DNA of 64,000 nt from [Erwinia] mediterraneensis (GCF_900604315.1 NZ_LR026978.1:2025615-2089614); one strand, 5' to 3'. Shown: positions 37,607 to 47,951, counted from the stretch's first letter. The notes: a model not told the origin generated them from the letters alone. Made by a program: numbers and translations.

Positions 37607-39304
37607 TTAGTCGACGCCGTAATAGTGCACCGGATAACGTTTACCGTTAAGCAGCAGGTCCCGCCATGGCTTTTGCACTGTCTCTGTCTTGCCGTGCTCA
37701 GCCAGCCGGGCAAATTCCTTATCATCACTCGCTGGCGTGATCTCTCCTGCCGGTTGCCACCTCTCCTGTTGCCAGACAAACACCTGAATTTTTTGCTGGC
37801 CACGGTCATATAACAATACTTCAGCCCTGCCGTCATCATTCAGATCCATCAACCATGCCAGACAGAAGGCACTCTCCAACAGGCAGCCGTTTATCATATA
37901 GCCTTTGTTTTCGACCATACGCTGCCACCAGCTTTCCGGCAGCGGCATACTGCCCGGACGTAACTTAACAGACTGACGCAGTTTGGATTCAGCAGGCGCT
38001 GCCGGGGGCTGGCGGATGGTGCTTGCCAGCATTTGAGCCAGCGTGGTACGCGTACCTTGCGCATCGTCCAGCCATTGCGGATGCTTCTGTAATGTCAGCA
38101 GCAGCTGATGACCGCGGCGCCCGGCCTGACTAAACAGATAGAGGTCGGTGGTATCTGCATGTTTGATGCCGCGTTCCAGCTGAGAACGCTGTTGATTAAT
38201 CGTAATACGATAAGGATCAAGTAGCGGGCTGTGTAACAGCAGCCAGAACAGCGCGATCAGGCTCAGCATCAATACACTCAGTCGGTCGTTATGAGCAAGT
38301 GCTCGCCGCCCCGTTAATCCGGCAATACCCAGCGACCAGACCAGCATTAGCGCTATCAATACCGCAGCGTGAATACGATCCATCGTCCAGCCATATTGTG
38401 CAACGCGCAGCCAGAGCGCATAGCTGGCTAACAGGACGAACAGCGGGGAGAGGCACTGCGCCAGGCCGATCAACTTCGCCAGCCAGCCGGGATAGTTCAG
38501 TGTCCGCGCGCCTGGCGAGCCGGTTACCGCAGTTAATATCGCCATAATTAATGACATGATGGTTAACAAGACTGCGGTAGAGAGGTGGCCGGGAATTATC
38601 GCCAGGCCGGTAAAGGGCAGAGAGGCGAGAAACAGCAGTGAGATCAACGCATGCGCGGGTAAAACCGCGCTGGCCAGCAGCGTAACAAAACGACGAAACA
38701 CCTCACCTGCGGCAGGCAGGCTACGACACAGCACAATACCCGCTGCGATGGCCATACCGGTAGCCACCGGCGGGAAAATCACGTTGTCAAAAAACAGCCG
38801 ATCAAACCAGTGGATGGCAATCAGCCCGAACAGCTGGCTCCAGAGCAGTAAAAACAGCCAGAACAGGCCAGTCAGCAGTGCGGTTGCAGCGAGGGTGAAG
38901 GTGTTGTTCCACAGCGCGGCGATAATCGCCGTCGCGCCTTTTTCACCGCCAGCGCGCACCTGCAAAAAGGGCATGAGCAGAAACAGCCAGAAAAAGACAA
39001 CTGAACCCACCCTGACGGCAAAGTTTGCCGTGTCCCGGGTGGCGAAATTCCAGTGCAGCCAACCGGTGATCAGGGCGAGGAACGGCAGTACGCTGAGTGC
39101 CCATAGCCAGGGCGCAAGAGTGCGAAAGCGCGTTACGGTAAAGGCCAGCACGCTGTTAAAGCCGCTTACCAATACCAGAGCATACAGTGTCCAGATGGCG
39201 TCAGGCTGGTAGTGCAGCAGCGCGGCCCACAAGATGCCGGTGAGAAAGCCAGTAAAGAGAATGCCCGAACGGGCAGGGAAGGGCAGTGCAGGGCGCAGCA
39301 ACAT
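37607..39304 (-). CDS. DUF4153-domain inner-membrane protein
   Basis: The frame from M10 (MLLRPALPF; AAAGGA 7 nt upstream) has 565 residues. Residues ~10-370 hold about ten membrane segments of the DUF4153 type, and residues ~370-565 form a periplasmic or cytoplasmic tail (LLLHSPLLDPYRI onward, ending VHYYGVD). Enteric DUF4153 proteins have unknown function. It converges on the YsnF pair. Confidence 0.8.
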   Translation of the reverse strand: MLLRPALPFPARSGILFTGFLTGILWAALLHYQPDAIWTLYALVLVSGFNSVLAFTVTRFRTLAPWLWALSVLPFLALITGWLHWNFATRDTANFAVRVGSVVFFWLFLLMPFLQVRAGGEKGATAIIAALWNNTFTLAATALLTGLFWLFLLLWSQLFGLIAIHWFDRLFFDNVIFPPVATGMAIAAGIVLCRSLPAAGEVFRRFVTLLASAVLPAHALISLLFLASLPFTGLAIIPGHLSTAVLLTIMSLIMAILTAVTGSPGARTLNYPGWLAKLIGLAQCLSPLFVLLASYALWLRVAQYGWTMDRIHAAVLIALMLVWSLGIAGLTGRRALAHNDRLSVLMLSLIALFWLLLHSPLLDPYRITINQQRSQLERGIKHADTTDLYLFSQAGRRGHQLLLTLQKHPQWLDDAQGTRTTLAQMLASTIRQPPAAPAESKLRQSVKLRPGSMPLPESWWQRMVENKGYMINGCLLESAFCLAWLMDLNDDGRAEVLLYDRGQQKIQVFVWQQERWQPAGEITPASDDKEFARLAEHGKTETVQKPWRDLLLNGKRYPVHYYGVD

Positions 39305-39471
39305 AACATAATCCTTTATATTTACGAGCAACCAGGCGGGATCATAATCGGATACGGCTCAGTTGGCTATTTTTTCAGCTTGCCGATGCGGTACGGTGCC
39401 GGGGATAATCGGGGTTCCGGGCGGGGGAGGTGCTTTTTTCATCATCCAGTGAAGCGCCAGAAGGATTAAGG

Positions 39472-39499
39472 TTGCGTGGCCGGGCGGTAACGGTATAAT
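39472..39499 (+). promoter_or_regulatory. leuX promoter
   Basis: -35 TTGCGT (39472-39477) and -10 TATAAT (39494-39499) with a 16-bp spacer, 27 bp before the tRNA 5' end. Confidence 0.75.
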
Positions 39500-39526
39500 T
39501 GCCAACGTTTTCCGCATCCCTTCCGT

Positions 39527-39611
39527 GCCGGAGTGGCGAAATCGGTAGACGCAGTTGATTCAAAATCAACCATCGAAAGATGTGCCGGTTCGAGTCCGGC
39601 CTCCGGCACCA
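39527..39611 (+). tRNA. leuX: tRNA-Leu, anticodon CAA
   Basis: 85-nt tRNA with encoded CCA. Acceptor GCCGGAG pairs with CTCCGGC; anticodon stem GTTGA/TCAAC encloses loop TTCAAAA with CAA at 39561-39563; the long class-II variable arm (CATCGAAAGATG) fits leucine; T arm is CCGGTTCGAGTCCGG. Its 3' end is the attachment site for the integrated island. Confidence 0.97.
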
Positions 39612-39661
39612 AATGATGCAATCAAGTCGCTTAAGAGCGGCTTTTTTTGTGTCTGAGATCC
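39589..39661. repeat. attL: island boundary repeat in leuX
   Basis: 73 bp covering the 3' end of leuX, its CCA and terminator, repeated near-identically at 49012-49083. The core 'TTCGAGTCCGGCC' is the P4-type leuX attachment region. The copy differs in a few positions from the one at 49012. Confidence 0.9.
39624..39648 (+). terminator. leuX terminator, island-side copy
   Basis: Stem AAGTCGCT/AGCGGCTT (one G-T pair) with a TAAG loop followed by seven T residues. The same hairpin, with CAAG loop, occurs at 49046-49070 beyond attR, so integration supplied a second terminator and leuX still ends normally. Confidence 0.8.
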
Positions 39662-39808
39662 AGTATCCGCAAGGCGTTTACTATTTTTCACTTCACCTAA
39701 ATAAACCTGATTCAATCTACATCAACATACTGATGTAGGTACATCTACGAGTATATCCCGGTTCGATAATGTTTGTACCCACACAGAACCCTTGAAAGGA
39801 TACTCATC

Positions 39809-40879
39809 ATGGCTCTGAGTGATGTGAAGGTTCGTTCGGCTAAGCCTGAAGCAAAAGCCTGTAAACTGACCGACGGTAAAGGCATGGTTTTGCTGGTTCA
39901 CCCTAACGGTTCTAAATACTGGCGGCTACGTTATCGCTTCGGTGGTAAAGAGAAGATGCTGGCGCTGGGGAGATATCCTGAAATTTCGTTGGCAGATGCC
40001 AGGGCTCGCCGGGACGAAGCTCGTAAGCTGTTAGCTAATGGCGTCGATCCCAGTGAGAACAAGAAAGCCGCTAAGGTAGAGCAGGAGCTCGAAGTCGCCG
40101 CTCGTTTACAGCAACGAACTACCGCGATTAGGCGCTTTGCCGTTCAGACCAGCTTAATCGACTACAACCCCGCGCAAGAGATTGCCGGTGCGGTTGCTAC
40201 GGCGAAAAGACAGCATCGTGTTGCTCTTGAACTGAACCGCATACCTGAATTACTTCACCACATTGATCATTACTCCGGCAGGCCTTTAACTCGATTAGCT
40301 GTCGAGCTCACTTTGTTAGTGTTTATCCGCTCAAGTGAACTACGTTTTGCACGCTGGTCAGAAGTGGATTTTGAAACGGCCATATGGACGATTCCAGGTG
40401 AGCATGAACCGCTGGAAGGCGTTAAGCATTCTCAGCGTGGTTCGAAGATGCGAACACCTCATCTCGTACCCTTGTCGCGCCAGGCGCTGGTCATTCTGGA
40501 AAAGATCAAAAGCATGAGCGGGAATCGAGAGCTGATTTTTGTAGGCGATCACGATCCGCGTAAACCCATGAGTGAGAACACAGTGAACAAGGCTTTGCGA
40601 GTGATGGGCTATGACACGAAAACGGAAGTCTGTGGGCATGGTTTCAGGACGATGGCTTGCAGTTCTCTGATCGAATCAGGATTATGGTCGAGGGATGCGG
40701 TAGAGCGGCAGATGAGTCACCAGGAGCGTAGTTCTGTACGGGCGGCTTACATCCATAAGGCTGAGCATCTGGGGGAGAGGAGGTTAATGTTGCAGTGGCG
40801 GACTGATTATCTGGATGCCAATATGCAGAAAGTTATCTCTCCCTTTGACTATGCCGAAATCAACGATCCATTGAGATAA
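39809..40879 (+). CDS. P4-family integrase with an internal deletion
   Basis: The ATG at 39809 gives 356 residues; P4-like integrases are about 420. The N-terminal DUF4102 arm-binding domain is present (MALSDVKVRSAKP...LALGRYPEISLADAR). The catalytic domain is complete: R174 (FIRSSELRFARW), H277-R280 (HGFR), H304 (QMSHQER) and Y314 (AAYIH). Missing is the central SAM-like core-binding segment: sequence jumps at about residues 89-95 from 'AKVEQE' directly into 'LEVAARLQQRTTAI', an in-frame loss of roughly 60-70 residues at a KVEQ-coding repeat. Recombination in cis is doubtful. Confidence 0.88.
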   Translation: MALSDVKVRSAKPEAKACKLTDGKGMVLLVHPNGSKYWRLRYRFGGKEKMLALGRYPEISLADARARRDEARKLLANGVDPSENKKAAKVEQELEVAARLQQRTTAIRRFAVQTSLIDYNPAQEIAGAVATAKRQHRVALELNRIPELLHHIDHYSGRPLTRLAVELTLLVFIRSSELRFARWSEVDFETAIWTIPGEHEPLEGVKHSQRGSKMRTPHLVPLSRQALVILEKIKSMSGNRELIFVGDHDPRKPMSENTVNKALRVMGYDTKTEVCGHGFRTMACSSLIESGLWSRDAVERQMSHQERSSVRAAYIHKAEHLGERRLMLQWRTDYLDANMQKVISPFDYAEINDPLR

Positions 40880-41185
40880 GTCAGAACGAATCACTTTATC
40901 AATATTCAGTTTAAATAAAACACTGCCCTTTGAATGATAAACATATCCTAAATCGTAACGATATTTTTAATGATGTATATCCGGCGATTTACTGAACCGG
41001 ATTGGCTGTCTAATCATAGTGAATAGTAAGATCTTTGATAACGGTCAGGGATCATTTGAATGTAGTAATAATTAATACCAGTAAAAGTGAATGATACCCG
41101 ACCAGAAATGAATGGCAAGGTTTTGGTTGCGGTGAGCGAGGCGCAGTATGGATCTGGGCTGCGCCTCGCAAAACACGTTGGAGAG
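40880..41185. other. Intergenic gap after the integrase
   Basis: 306 bp of AT-rich DNA with no recognised gene or motif; separates the integrase from the convergent hsd operon. Confidence 0.4.
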
Positions 41186-42433
41186 TTATTTAACCGTGAC
41201 CTGTCCGTTCATAAGCAGAGGGAGGAGCCAGTCGCGGAGTTTGATTAAATCCTGATTTTCAAGGCTACGCGTAAAAATCATTTTATTGTATTCTGAAACA
41301 ATATCGTCATATCGTTTCAGTAATCCGGGTTCTGGGCAAACGACTTGCAGTGAATGTAAATCATCTTTCGTCATGGAGCCAAATGTTGTTCCTTCCGCAT
41401 TTCGACGATCAAATACCTGTTTGAAATACTTCATCACGTAGAATAAAAATCCATCTGAGCGGCTTTTGCTGTTTAATGCCGCAAGCCCTCGCCCAATACA
41501 ACAATCGGCATTGGCAATATTCATATCACCAACCGGTGCACGAACACTGAGTAAAATATCACCTTTTTTCGCCATTCTCGCGGGTGATGTTGTGTACTGA
41601 CGTGGGGTTGGGAAAAGCCAGCCAAAGTCTGTTGAACCCTGGAAAAAAAGCGTTCCGACGCCATCTTCGTTATAAGACTCCCCGGCTGGAGACTGCCCCA
41701 TTGTGATATTCGCTATTTGAGACAGCGTATTAACCGCCCACCCTGCCGGAATTTCCCGTTTCAGAGTGGCGTTATACACCATCTTTCCGCCGGAGGTTTT
41801 ATACGGTTTTCCGTTGGCATCAGGAAAATCAAAATGTACAAACCAGTAGTCGTACAGCGTCTTCGCCATCGCTTCCAATTCAGTATTAATACGGTTGTTG
41901 AGTTCTAATTTGTCATCTATGGCCTTAAGCACTGATGAAATTTTCTCCTGAATAGCCTTTTCAGGACCTGAAAAAGGAATCCTCGCCAAAATTCCCGTAT
42001 TGAGGTTGGGCATCGTCGCCCCAATAGCTTGGCTAATAATCCATGACTGAATTTTTGGTGTGCTCAGATAATAAGTTAGGTAGTCAGAATCAAGCAGATT
42101 ACCAGGTCTTAATAACAAGCAGCCTGTGCCACAAAAATACCCAACTTCATTTCTTCGGATCAGCGCTTTGAGTGTGACATTACCTCTCCTGCTGTAAACA
42201 ATGTCACCTTCTTTAACGAGATATTTTGATAACCGTTGAGCATCTTCATCTGAAATAAATGAAATATTGGAAAGATCTACTCTATTGTCCCTCATATTCG
42301 CAGGCATAATGCAGGGAATACCTTGAGCAACATAGTCCTCAGCATGGAGTTGGCTACCAAAAGGACCTGTATGTATGATTCCACCACCCGCTTTAACCAA
42401 ATCGCCGAGCGTTGAATTGATCTGATTACTCAT
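41186..42433 (-). CDS. hsdS: Type I restriction-modification specificity subunit HsdS
   Basis: A 415-residue DNA-recognition subunit. TRD1 occupies residues ~1-170, a conserved helical repeat about 170-205 (EKISSVLKAIDDKLELNNRIN), TRD2 about 215-385, and a second helix ending 'LIKLRDWLLPLLMNGQVTVK'. The two target domains set the bipartite sequence recognised; that sequence cannot be read here. It overlaps the hsdM end by 8 bp. Confidence 0.92.
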   Translation of the reverse strand: MSNQINSTLGDLVKAGGGIIHTGPFGSQLHAEDYVAQGIPCIMPANMRDNRVDLSNISFISDEDAQRLSKYLVKEGDIVYSRRGNVTLKALIRRNEVGYFCGTGCLLLRPGNLLDSDYLTYYLSTPKIQSWIISQAIGATMPNLNTGILARIPFSGPEKAIQEKISSVLKAIDDKLELNNRINTELEAMAKTLYDYWFVHFDFPDANGKPYKTSGGKMVYNATLKREIPAGWAVNTLSQIANITMGQSPAGESYNEDGVGTLFFQGSTDFGWLFPTPRQYTTSPARMAKKGDILLSVRAPVGDMNIANADCCIGRGLAALNSKSRSDGFLFYVMKYFKQVFDRRNAEGTTFGSMTKDDLHSLQVVCPEPGLLKRYDDIVSEYNKMIFTRSLENQDLIKLRDWLLPLLMNGQVTVK

Positions 42434-44060
42434 ACTTTAGCCCCGCCATTTGCTTCATAATCTCTGCTTCCAGCTCTCGCGACTTGCTAAACAAACTCTC
42501 TAGATTATCCGTAAACCCTTTCATCTTCGCGGCAAACTGCTCCGGAGTCATATCGGTGTATTCGATTTTCACATCAAAATACTGCCCGGCGCTGAACGAG
42601 TAATTTTTCGCGGCGATGTCGTCATAGCTGACCACTACCGAGAAATCTTCTTCGCTCCACTTATTGTTGAATACTTCGCAGATGCGCTGTTCTTCTTCTT
42701 CTGTCAGCACCGTTTTCTGGTTTTTGCCGTCTCTGACTTTTTCACCTAAGCTCGAGGCGTCAATCAGCACCACTTTCTCTTTGTTGCTGGCGTCAATAAA
42801 CAGGATCGACACGTTGGTGCCGGTGGTGGCGAAGATATTCGACGGCATGGAAACCACGCCCGCCAGCATCTTGTTTTTCACCAGATGTTCGCGAATGCCT
42901 TTATCAATGCCCGACTGCGCGGTTATAAACCCGGTCGGCACTACGACCGCCGCCTTGCCGCCCGGCTTCAGTGAGAAAATAATGTGTTGCAGGAACAGCT
43001 GGTAAATCTCCATTTTGTCCCTGGCTTTGGCTTTGATTTTCGGTATCCCGGCAAAGAAGCGTTGCTGGTTTTCCTTGCTGTCCAGATCGTCGCGAAAGTC
43101 GCTAAAATCCATCTTGAACGGCGGGTTGGAGACGATGTAGTCAAAGCGTTTTAGTGCGCTGTCGTCTTTATGGAACGGATGCAGAATGGTGTTGCCCTGG
43201 ATAACGTTGGGAATCGAATGCACCAGATTGTTGAGGATCAGGTTCAGACGCAGCAGGCTGGAGGATTTCTGCGAGATGTCCTGAGCAAAGATGCTGCAAC
43301 GATCTTCCCCGATGGCGTGCGCCACATTCATCAGCAGCGTACCGGAACCGGCTGACGGGTCGTAACAGCTTACGTCACGTACGACGCCCTGCTGCGCTTT
43401 CGGCACCAGAATTTCCGCCATGATACGCGCCACGGCGTGAGGCGTGTAGTATTCAGCGTATTTGCCACCTGAGTTGCTGTTGTAGTCTTTGATCAGGTAT
43501 TCAAAGATAGTGGCATAGAAGTCGAATTTCTGCGTGAAAATGCGCTCGAAGCTGAAATCAGCAAGCTTGTTGATGATGGCGCGGCAGAAGTCGTCGCGCT
43601 TTGATTCGTCGGCGATGTACTGGCTGAGGCGTTCAAACAGCACCACTTTCGCGCCGCCATCGGTTTTGACCGCGAAGACATCGTTGTTGGTGGCGGCGAT
43701 GTCCATCAGGGTGTCGTCAAAGGTGGTGGCGAAATTCGCCTCGTTTTGACGGTTGTATAAATACTGAATGAAGTGATGCGGCTTCAGACGTGCGGTGTCA
43801 GCGCTCATCTTCAGTTGCAGCTTGTCCCGCTGTTCTTCGCTCATCTGATTGAGCGCGACTTCCCATTTTTCAGCGCTGGCGATGCTTTTATCCACCTTTT
43901 TAGCTTCAAAGGCGAATTTGTCGTTCAGGAATTTGTACAGGAATGCCTGAGTGATGATTTTGAATTCGTTACCGTCGTTGCCCAGACCATAGTTCGCACA
44001 AATGCTTTTCAGGCTGTCGATCAGGGTTTTGGTTTTGTCTCTAAATTCCAGTTCTACCAC
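42426..44060 (-). CDS. hsdM: Type I restriction-modification methyltransferase HsdM
   Basis: A 544-residue adenine-N6 methyltransferase. The N-terminal HsdM_N domain is residues ~1-150. The SAM motif DPSAGSG is at 234-240 and the catalytic NPPF at 312-315. HsdM2S methylates host DNA and with HsdR makes the restriction complex. It overlaps hsdR and hsdS by a few bases on either side, so all three are translated together. Confidence 0.95.
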   Translation of the reverse strand: MVELEFRDKTKTLIDSLKSICANYGLGNDGNEFKIITQAFLYKFLNDKFAFEAKKVDKSIASAEKWEVALNQMSEEQRDKLQLKMSADTARLKPHHFIQYLYNRQNEANFATTFDDTLMDIAATNNDVFAVKTDGGAKVVLFERLSQYIADESKRDDFCRAIINKLADFSFERIFTQKFDFYATIFEYLIKDYNSNSGGKYAEYYTPHAVARIMAEILVPKAQQGVVRDVSCYDPSAGSGTLLMNVAHAIGEDRCSIFAQDISQKSSSLLRLNLILNNLVHSIPNVIQGNTILHPFHKDDSALKRFDYIVSNPPFKMDFSDFRDDLDSKENQQRFFAGIPKIKAKARDKMEIYQLFLQHIIFSLKPGGKAAVVVPTGFITAQSGIDKGIREHLVKNKMLAGVVSMPSNIFATTGTNVSILFIDASNKEKVVLIDASSLGEKVRDGKNQKTVLTEEEEQRICEVFNNKWSEEDFSVVVSYDDIAAKNYSFSAGQYFDVKIEYTDMTPEQFAAKMKGFTDNLESLFSKSRELEAEIMKQMAGLKYE

Positions 44061-47000
44061 GTACGTGCTCCGGTATTAAATTCGTTCAGGTATTCCGCCA
44101 CAATCAGGCAGTTGATGTCGCCAGCCGCTTTCGCACTGAGGGTGATCTTCTGCTGGTTTTCAAAGTGTTCCAGCACGCATGACACGATCTGGCGTTCAAA
44201 ATAGCTTTCATTATTTAGTATCTGGCTGTTATTCAGCACTTTTTCATCCGCATCCAGCTTAACACCTAGCAGCGCTTCGAAGATTTTACGCTCCGGCTCG
44301 CTAAGGCCGCCGCATTCGCGCAGGCGTTTGTGGGTACGCGCGTATTTCACATCGCCCCTGTATTTCTGGCGTAGCAGGTTGTTCTGGCGGTTCAGCTCTT
44401 TGATGCGGTCATGAATTTTATTGAGTGTGCCAATATTCGCAACCATTTCTTCCTGCGAGACTTCGCTGAGTTTCTTTTTCTTGAACAGGCGCTCCAGTTC
44501 GTCTTTCAGGCTGACAAACTGCGGGTCCTGCTGGTCGAAGTTGGCGGCCAGCGCCTCGCGGGTACGCCGCAGCGTCTCTTTAAGTTCATCGGCCAGTACC
44601 AGCTCTTCTTCGCCCACTTTATGGAATTCAAAAATCACCTCTTCAAGCGCCCGGTTCAGCAGGCCGGAGAGATCTACGCCCTGCTCCAGATCCGCTTTCA
44701 GGTTGAGTAAGTCGAGGCGGTGGCAGGCTTCGCGGTAGAGGATATTGAGTTTATTGAAGTCCAGCGCCTGAAGAAATTCAGTGTTGCCCTGATGTCGGAT
44801 CAGATTGTAAAGGCTGCGGGCGTCGGCCAGCGCGTTTTTCAGCGCCAGCGCGGTTTCCCGGTCCTGAATCTGGTTTATCTGGTCAGTGAAGATTTCCGCG
44901 TTTTCCGTATCGAAGCTGAACAGGACATCTTTTATGTGTTCTATTTCTTCGCGGATCTCTTCCGCCGATTTGAACAGACGAGAGTAGTGCTCCATTTCGT
45001 CGCCCAGTTCGGCCTGTAGCTCTTCAAAGTAGGCTTTGTTGGTGGCGTCAAATTCCTGGCGGATATCGGCAAAGTCCACCACGTAGCCGTAGCGGAAGTT
45101 GTTGTAGGTTCGGTTGACGCGGGTGAGTGCCTGGAGCAGGTTGTGCTTTCTGATCACGCGGCCAAGATAGAGTTTTTTCAGCCGTTTGGCGTCAAAGCCG
45201 GTGAGTAACATGTTGTAGACGAACAGCAGGTCAATCTCCCCCGCCTTGAATTGCTCCACCCACTCTTTGCGTTCCTGCTTGCTGCCGACGTCGTGCAGGA
45301 TCAGGGCGGCGCGTTTGATTTTCCGCGTTTCTCTGGCATGGGTCTGGTAAACGGCGGCAGGTTCTGCGGCCTGTAATACAGGCATTTGTTCGGTTACTTC
45401 ATCGGCGACGGTGTGCGATTCGGCGTAGTCAGTGTTGAATAACTCAAACATCTGTTTGGCCTGTTCAGAGCTGTCGCAAATCACCATGCCGCCGATGGTA
45501 TCATCATTCAGCGCGCCCCGGCTTTTGGCAAAGTCGGTGACGATGTAGTTCAGCATAGGTTTGACGAAGCTGGGATGAGCATAGATGTATTTGCGATCCA
45601 CATCACCCATTCTGACTTCCACATCTTTTAGCGCCTGTTGCAGGATCATCCGGTAGTTGGTGGCGATTTCTTCGCGAATCAGGCGCAGCGTGTAGCCATC
45701 GGCAATGGAGGCATTGTAGTAGTATTTGTGGATGTAGCCGCCAAAGAGGTCGCGGGAGTTGTAGTCCGTTCCCAACAGAGGCGTACCGGTCAGGCCAATT
45801 TTGATGGCGTTAGTATCCGACTGGCTTAAGTTTGCCAGGAAGCTCCCTTTGGGGTTGTAGCTGCGGTGGACTTCATCGAGGAAGTACACACGCTGGATGT
45901 TGATGTCGTAGTCTTTGGTGGTGACAACGTCCGGGTCATCGCGGAATTTCTGGATGTTGACGACGGTGATTTCCGCTTTGCCGTGATGGTTATGCAGCGC
46001 CTGTGTCGCTTTGATGTCACGCGTGAAAGCTTCGCGTGAATCGATGAGGTGAACGATTAAGCCACGGGCGGTAAATTCGCGCTGCGCCTGCTGGAGCAAA
46101 TCCAGACGATCAACAATAAAGTAGAACTTGGGGATCACCTGCTGATTCTGGAAGTAATCCGTCAGGAAGCGCACGTTGTAATAAGCCAGCGCGGTTTTTC
46201 CGCTGCCCTGGGTGTGCCAGATAATCCCTTTTTTCACGCTAGCATTCAGTTTGCGCTCGATCGCTTTGGTGGCGAAAAGCTGCGGGTAGCGCATGATGTG
46301 TTTCTGAATGCCGCCCGACTCGGCGACGTATACCAGTGCATAGCGCAGGATAAATGCCAGCCGATCGCGGCTTAACAGCGCGGTGCAGAGGCGGTTGGTC
46401 GGGCGGTTGTGATCTTTATTGGTCTGAAATTCCGGGTTGGTGCGGATTACTTCCAGGTTGTTGTCTTTCAGGACGGCGATTTCGGTTTCTTCTGACAGCG
46501 GTTTCAGTAACGCGGTCAGGTTGAAGAGTTCTTCTTCGCGAAAGTAGTTGAATACTGGGTTGCTGTAAGAGCTGCTGGCGTAGAAAGCCCCCTGAATCGG
46601 CTCCGGGTCGCTGTCGTCATACTCCATGTTGTTGGAGAAGATCATGAACTGGGTGATATTGGCGAAGCGCTTGAATTTGGGGTTCTTAAAGCGTTCGTTG
46701 ATGCGGTTGCGTTCTGCGACGATACCTTCGCGGTTGTTGGGCTTTTTCACTTCGATAAAGATCAGTGGCATACCATTGATCAGTAACGTGATGTCCGGGC
46801 GGAACTCTTCATCGCCGTTTTCGCAGGTCAGTTCGGTGACGACATGGAAGCTGTTGTTGTTGAAGTTGTCTAAGTCTATCAGTTTGATGCCGGAACGGTC
46901 GCTGAGTTTCTCGAAGAAGGCGCGACCCAGGTCGTCGTAGTCAAGGAGAAGCGAGAGATCTTTGAGCTGGCGACCAATGTCGTCTGGGGCTATTCCGGGA

Positions 47001-47152
47001 TTTATTCTGCCAACCGCAGAGGTGAAGAGGTCAGGGAATATATTGGTTTCTTTGTCCCAACGCTGTTCCTTCAGAGACAAGTAGCAATAGCCCAACCGAA
47101 TCAAGTGTAAGATAACGGGGATTTTTACTCGGGTATCTTCAGTGAATTTCAT
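44054..47152 (-). CDS. hsdR: Type I restriction endonuclease/translocase HsdR
   Basis: A 1032-residue motor-nuclease subunit. A PD-(D/E)xK nuclease lies at D120...E134-x-K136 (RPDITLL then IFIEVKK). The superfamily-2 translocase has Walker A TQGSGKT at 314-320 and DEVH at 426-429. The C-terminal helical region assembles with HsdM. It is the first gene of hsdRMS, and an intact complement of all three genes suggests a functional restriction system of the EcoR124-like size class. Confidence 0.95.
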   Translation of the reverse strand: MKFTEDTRVKIPVILHLIRLGYCYLSLKEQRWDKETNIFPDLFTSAVGRINPGIAPDDIGRQLKDLSLLLDYDDLGRAFFEKLSDRSGIKLIDLDNFNNNSFHVVTELTCENGDEEFRPDITLLINGMPLIFIEVKKPNNREGIVAERNRINERFKNPKFKRFANITQFMIFSNNMEYDDSDPEPIQGAFYASSSYSNPVFNYFREEELFNLTALLKPLSEETEIAVLKDNNLEVIRTNPEFQTNKDHNRPTNRLCTALLSRDRLAFILRYALVYVAESGGIQKHIMRYPQLFATKAIERKLNASVKKGIIWHTQGSGKTALAYYNVRFLTDYFQNQQVIPKFYFIVDRLDLLQQAQREFTARGLIVHLIDSREAFTRDIKATQALHNHHGKAEITVVNIQKFRDDPDVVTTKDYDINIQRVYFLDEVHRSYNPKGSFLANLSQSDTNAIKIGLTGTPLLGTDYNSRDLFGGYIHKYYYNASIADGYTLRLIREEIATNYRMILQQALKDVEVRMGDVDRKYIYAHPSFVKPMLNYIVTDFAKSRGALNDDTIGGMVICDSSEQAKQMFELFNTDYAESHTVADEVTEQMPVLQAAEPAAVYQTHARETRKIKRAALILHDVGSKQERKEWVEQFKAGEIDLLFVYNMLLTGFDAKRLKKLYLGRVIRKHNLLQALTRVNRTYNNFRYGYVVDFADIRQEFDATNKAYFEELQAELGDEMEHYSRLFKSAEEIREEIEHIKDVLFSFDTENAEIFTDQINQIQDRETALALKNALADARSLYNLIRHQGNTEFLQALDFNKLNILYREACHRLDLLNLKADLEQGVDLSGLLNRALEEVIFEFHKVGEEELVLADELKETLRRTREALAANFDQQDPQFVSLKDELERLFKKKKLSEVSQEEMVANIGTLNKIHDRIKELNRQNNLLRQKYRGDVKYARTHKRLRECGGLSEPERKIFEALLGVKLDADEKVLNNSQILNNESYFERQIVSCVLEHFENQQKITLSAKAAGDINCLIVAEYLNEFNTGARTW

Positions 47153-47617
47153 CGTGTTCCCTGTTTTTGGTATTTATCACGTCTCAGGCCTTGCGGTACT
47201 CCACAACCCCAGAACGACTGGCAATAATGTCTGTTCAATTTGTATCTATGTTACACGTTCTCTATTAGCTGCCCGAGTACATTTGTCGTGCTTTTCTTGA
47301 AATGATAACCGTCGTGCCAGACTCTGAAATTTTCCGTGAAAATCATGAAATCAAGAATAGCTGTAAAGTTGCTTATCCCGTTCTGAACGATCATGTTTTC
47401 GCTTGGAACGCCGCTCGGCTGTTCGCCGGGAATCAACGCTCATGTCAGGCCAGAATATGCGAATAAGGCAGAAGAACAGTAGCCGGTTCTGGTTCTGCAC
47501 AATTCGCTCAGATAACTGGTGAAGTCACAGATGGCACAGGCTAAAGCTCTGCATGAATCGCCACAGGTTTAACAGACACCTCAGAGTCATTTAAGATGAC
47601 TTAAAAGAGAGGTGCCC
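47153..47617. other. Non-coding stretch between hsdR and the IS remnant
   Basis: 465 bp. Contains no frame I would annotate (a 61-codon minus-strand frame at 47251-47436 has no matching signal). The left end of the IS3 element is somewhere in 47570-47617, but I could not define its inverted repeat. Confidence 0.4.
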
Positions 47618-47895
47618 ATGAGCGGTAAACGTTATCCCGAAGAGTTTAAAATTGAAGCGGTAAAACAGGTTGTTGAGCGTGGCCATTCTGTTTCCAGCGT
47701 CGCAACACGTCTCGGTATCACTACCCACAGTCTTTATGCCTGGATAAAGAAGTACGGGCCGGACTCCTCCACCAATAAAGAACAATCAGATGCTCAGGCC
47801 GGGATCCGCCGACTCCAGAAGGAGTTGAAGCGGGTTACTACGAACGGGACATATTAAAAAAAGCCGCGGCGTACTTCGCAAAGCTGTCCGACTGA
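47618..47895 (+). pseudogene. IS3-family OrfA, frameshifted
   Basis: Helix-turn-helix transposase_8 protein (MSGKRYPEEFKIEAVKQVVE, GHSVSSVATRLGITTHSLYAW). The frame breaks near 47835, where 'VT' should continue 'DERDILKKAAAYFAKLSD'; one missing base puts the ribosome out of frame to TAA at 47857. With the base restored the frame reaches TGA at 47893-47895 and the AAAAAAAG slippery site. The OrfAB fusion transposase cannot be made. Confidence 0.82.
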
Positions 47896-47951
47896 GGTAC
47901 GTCTTTATCCGTGACAACAATCGTTGCTGGCCTGTCCGCCTGCTTTGCCAG

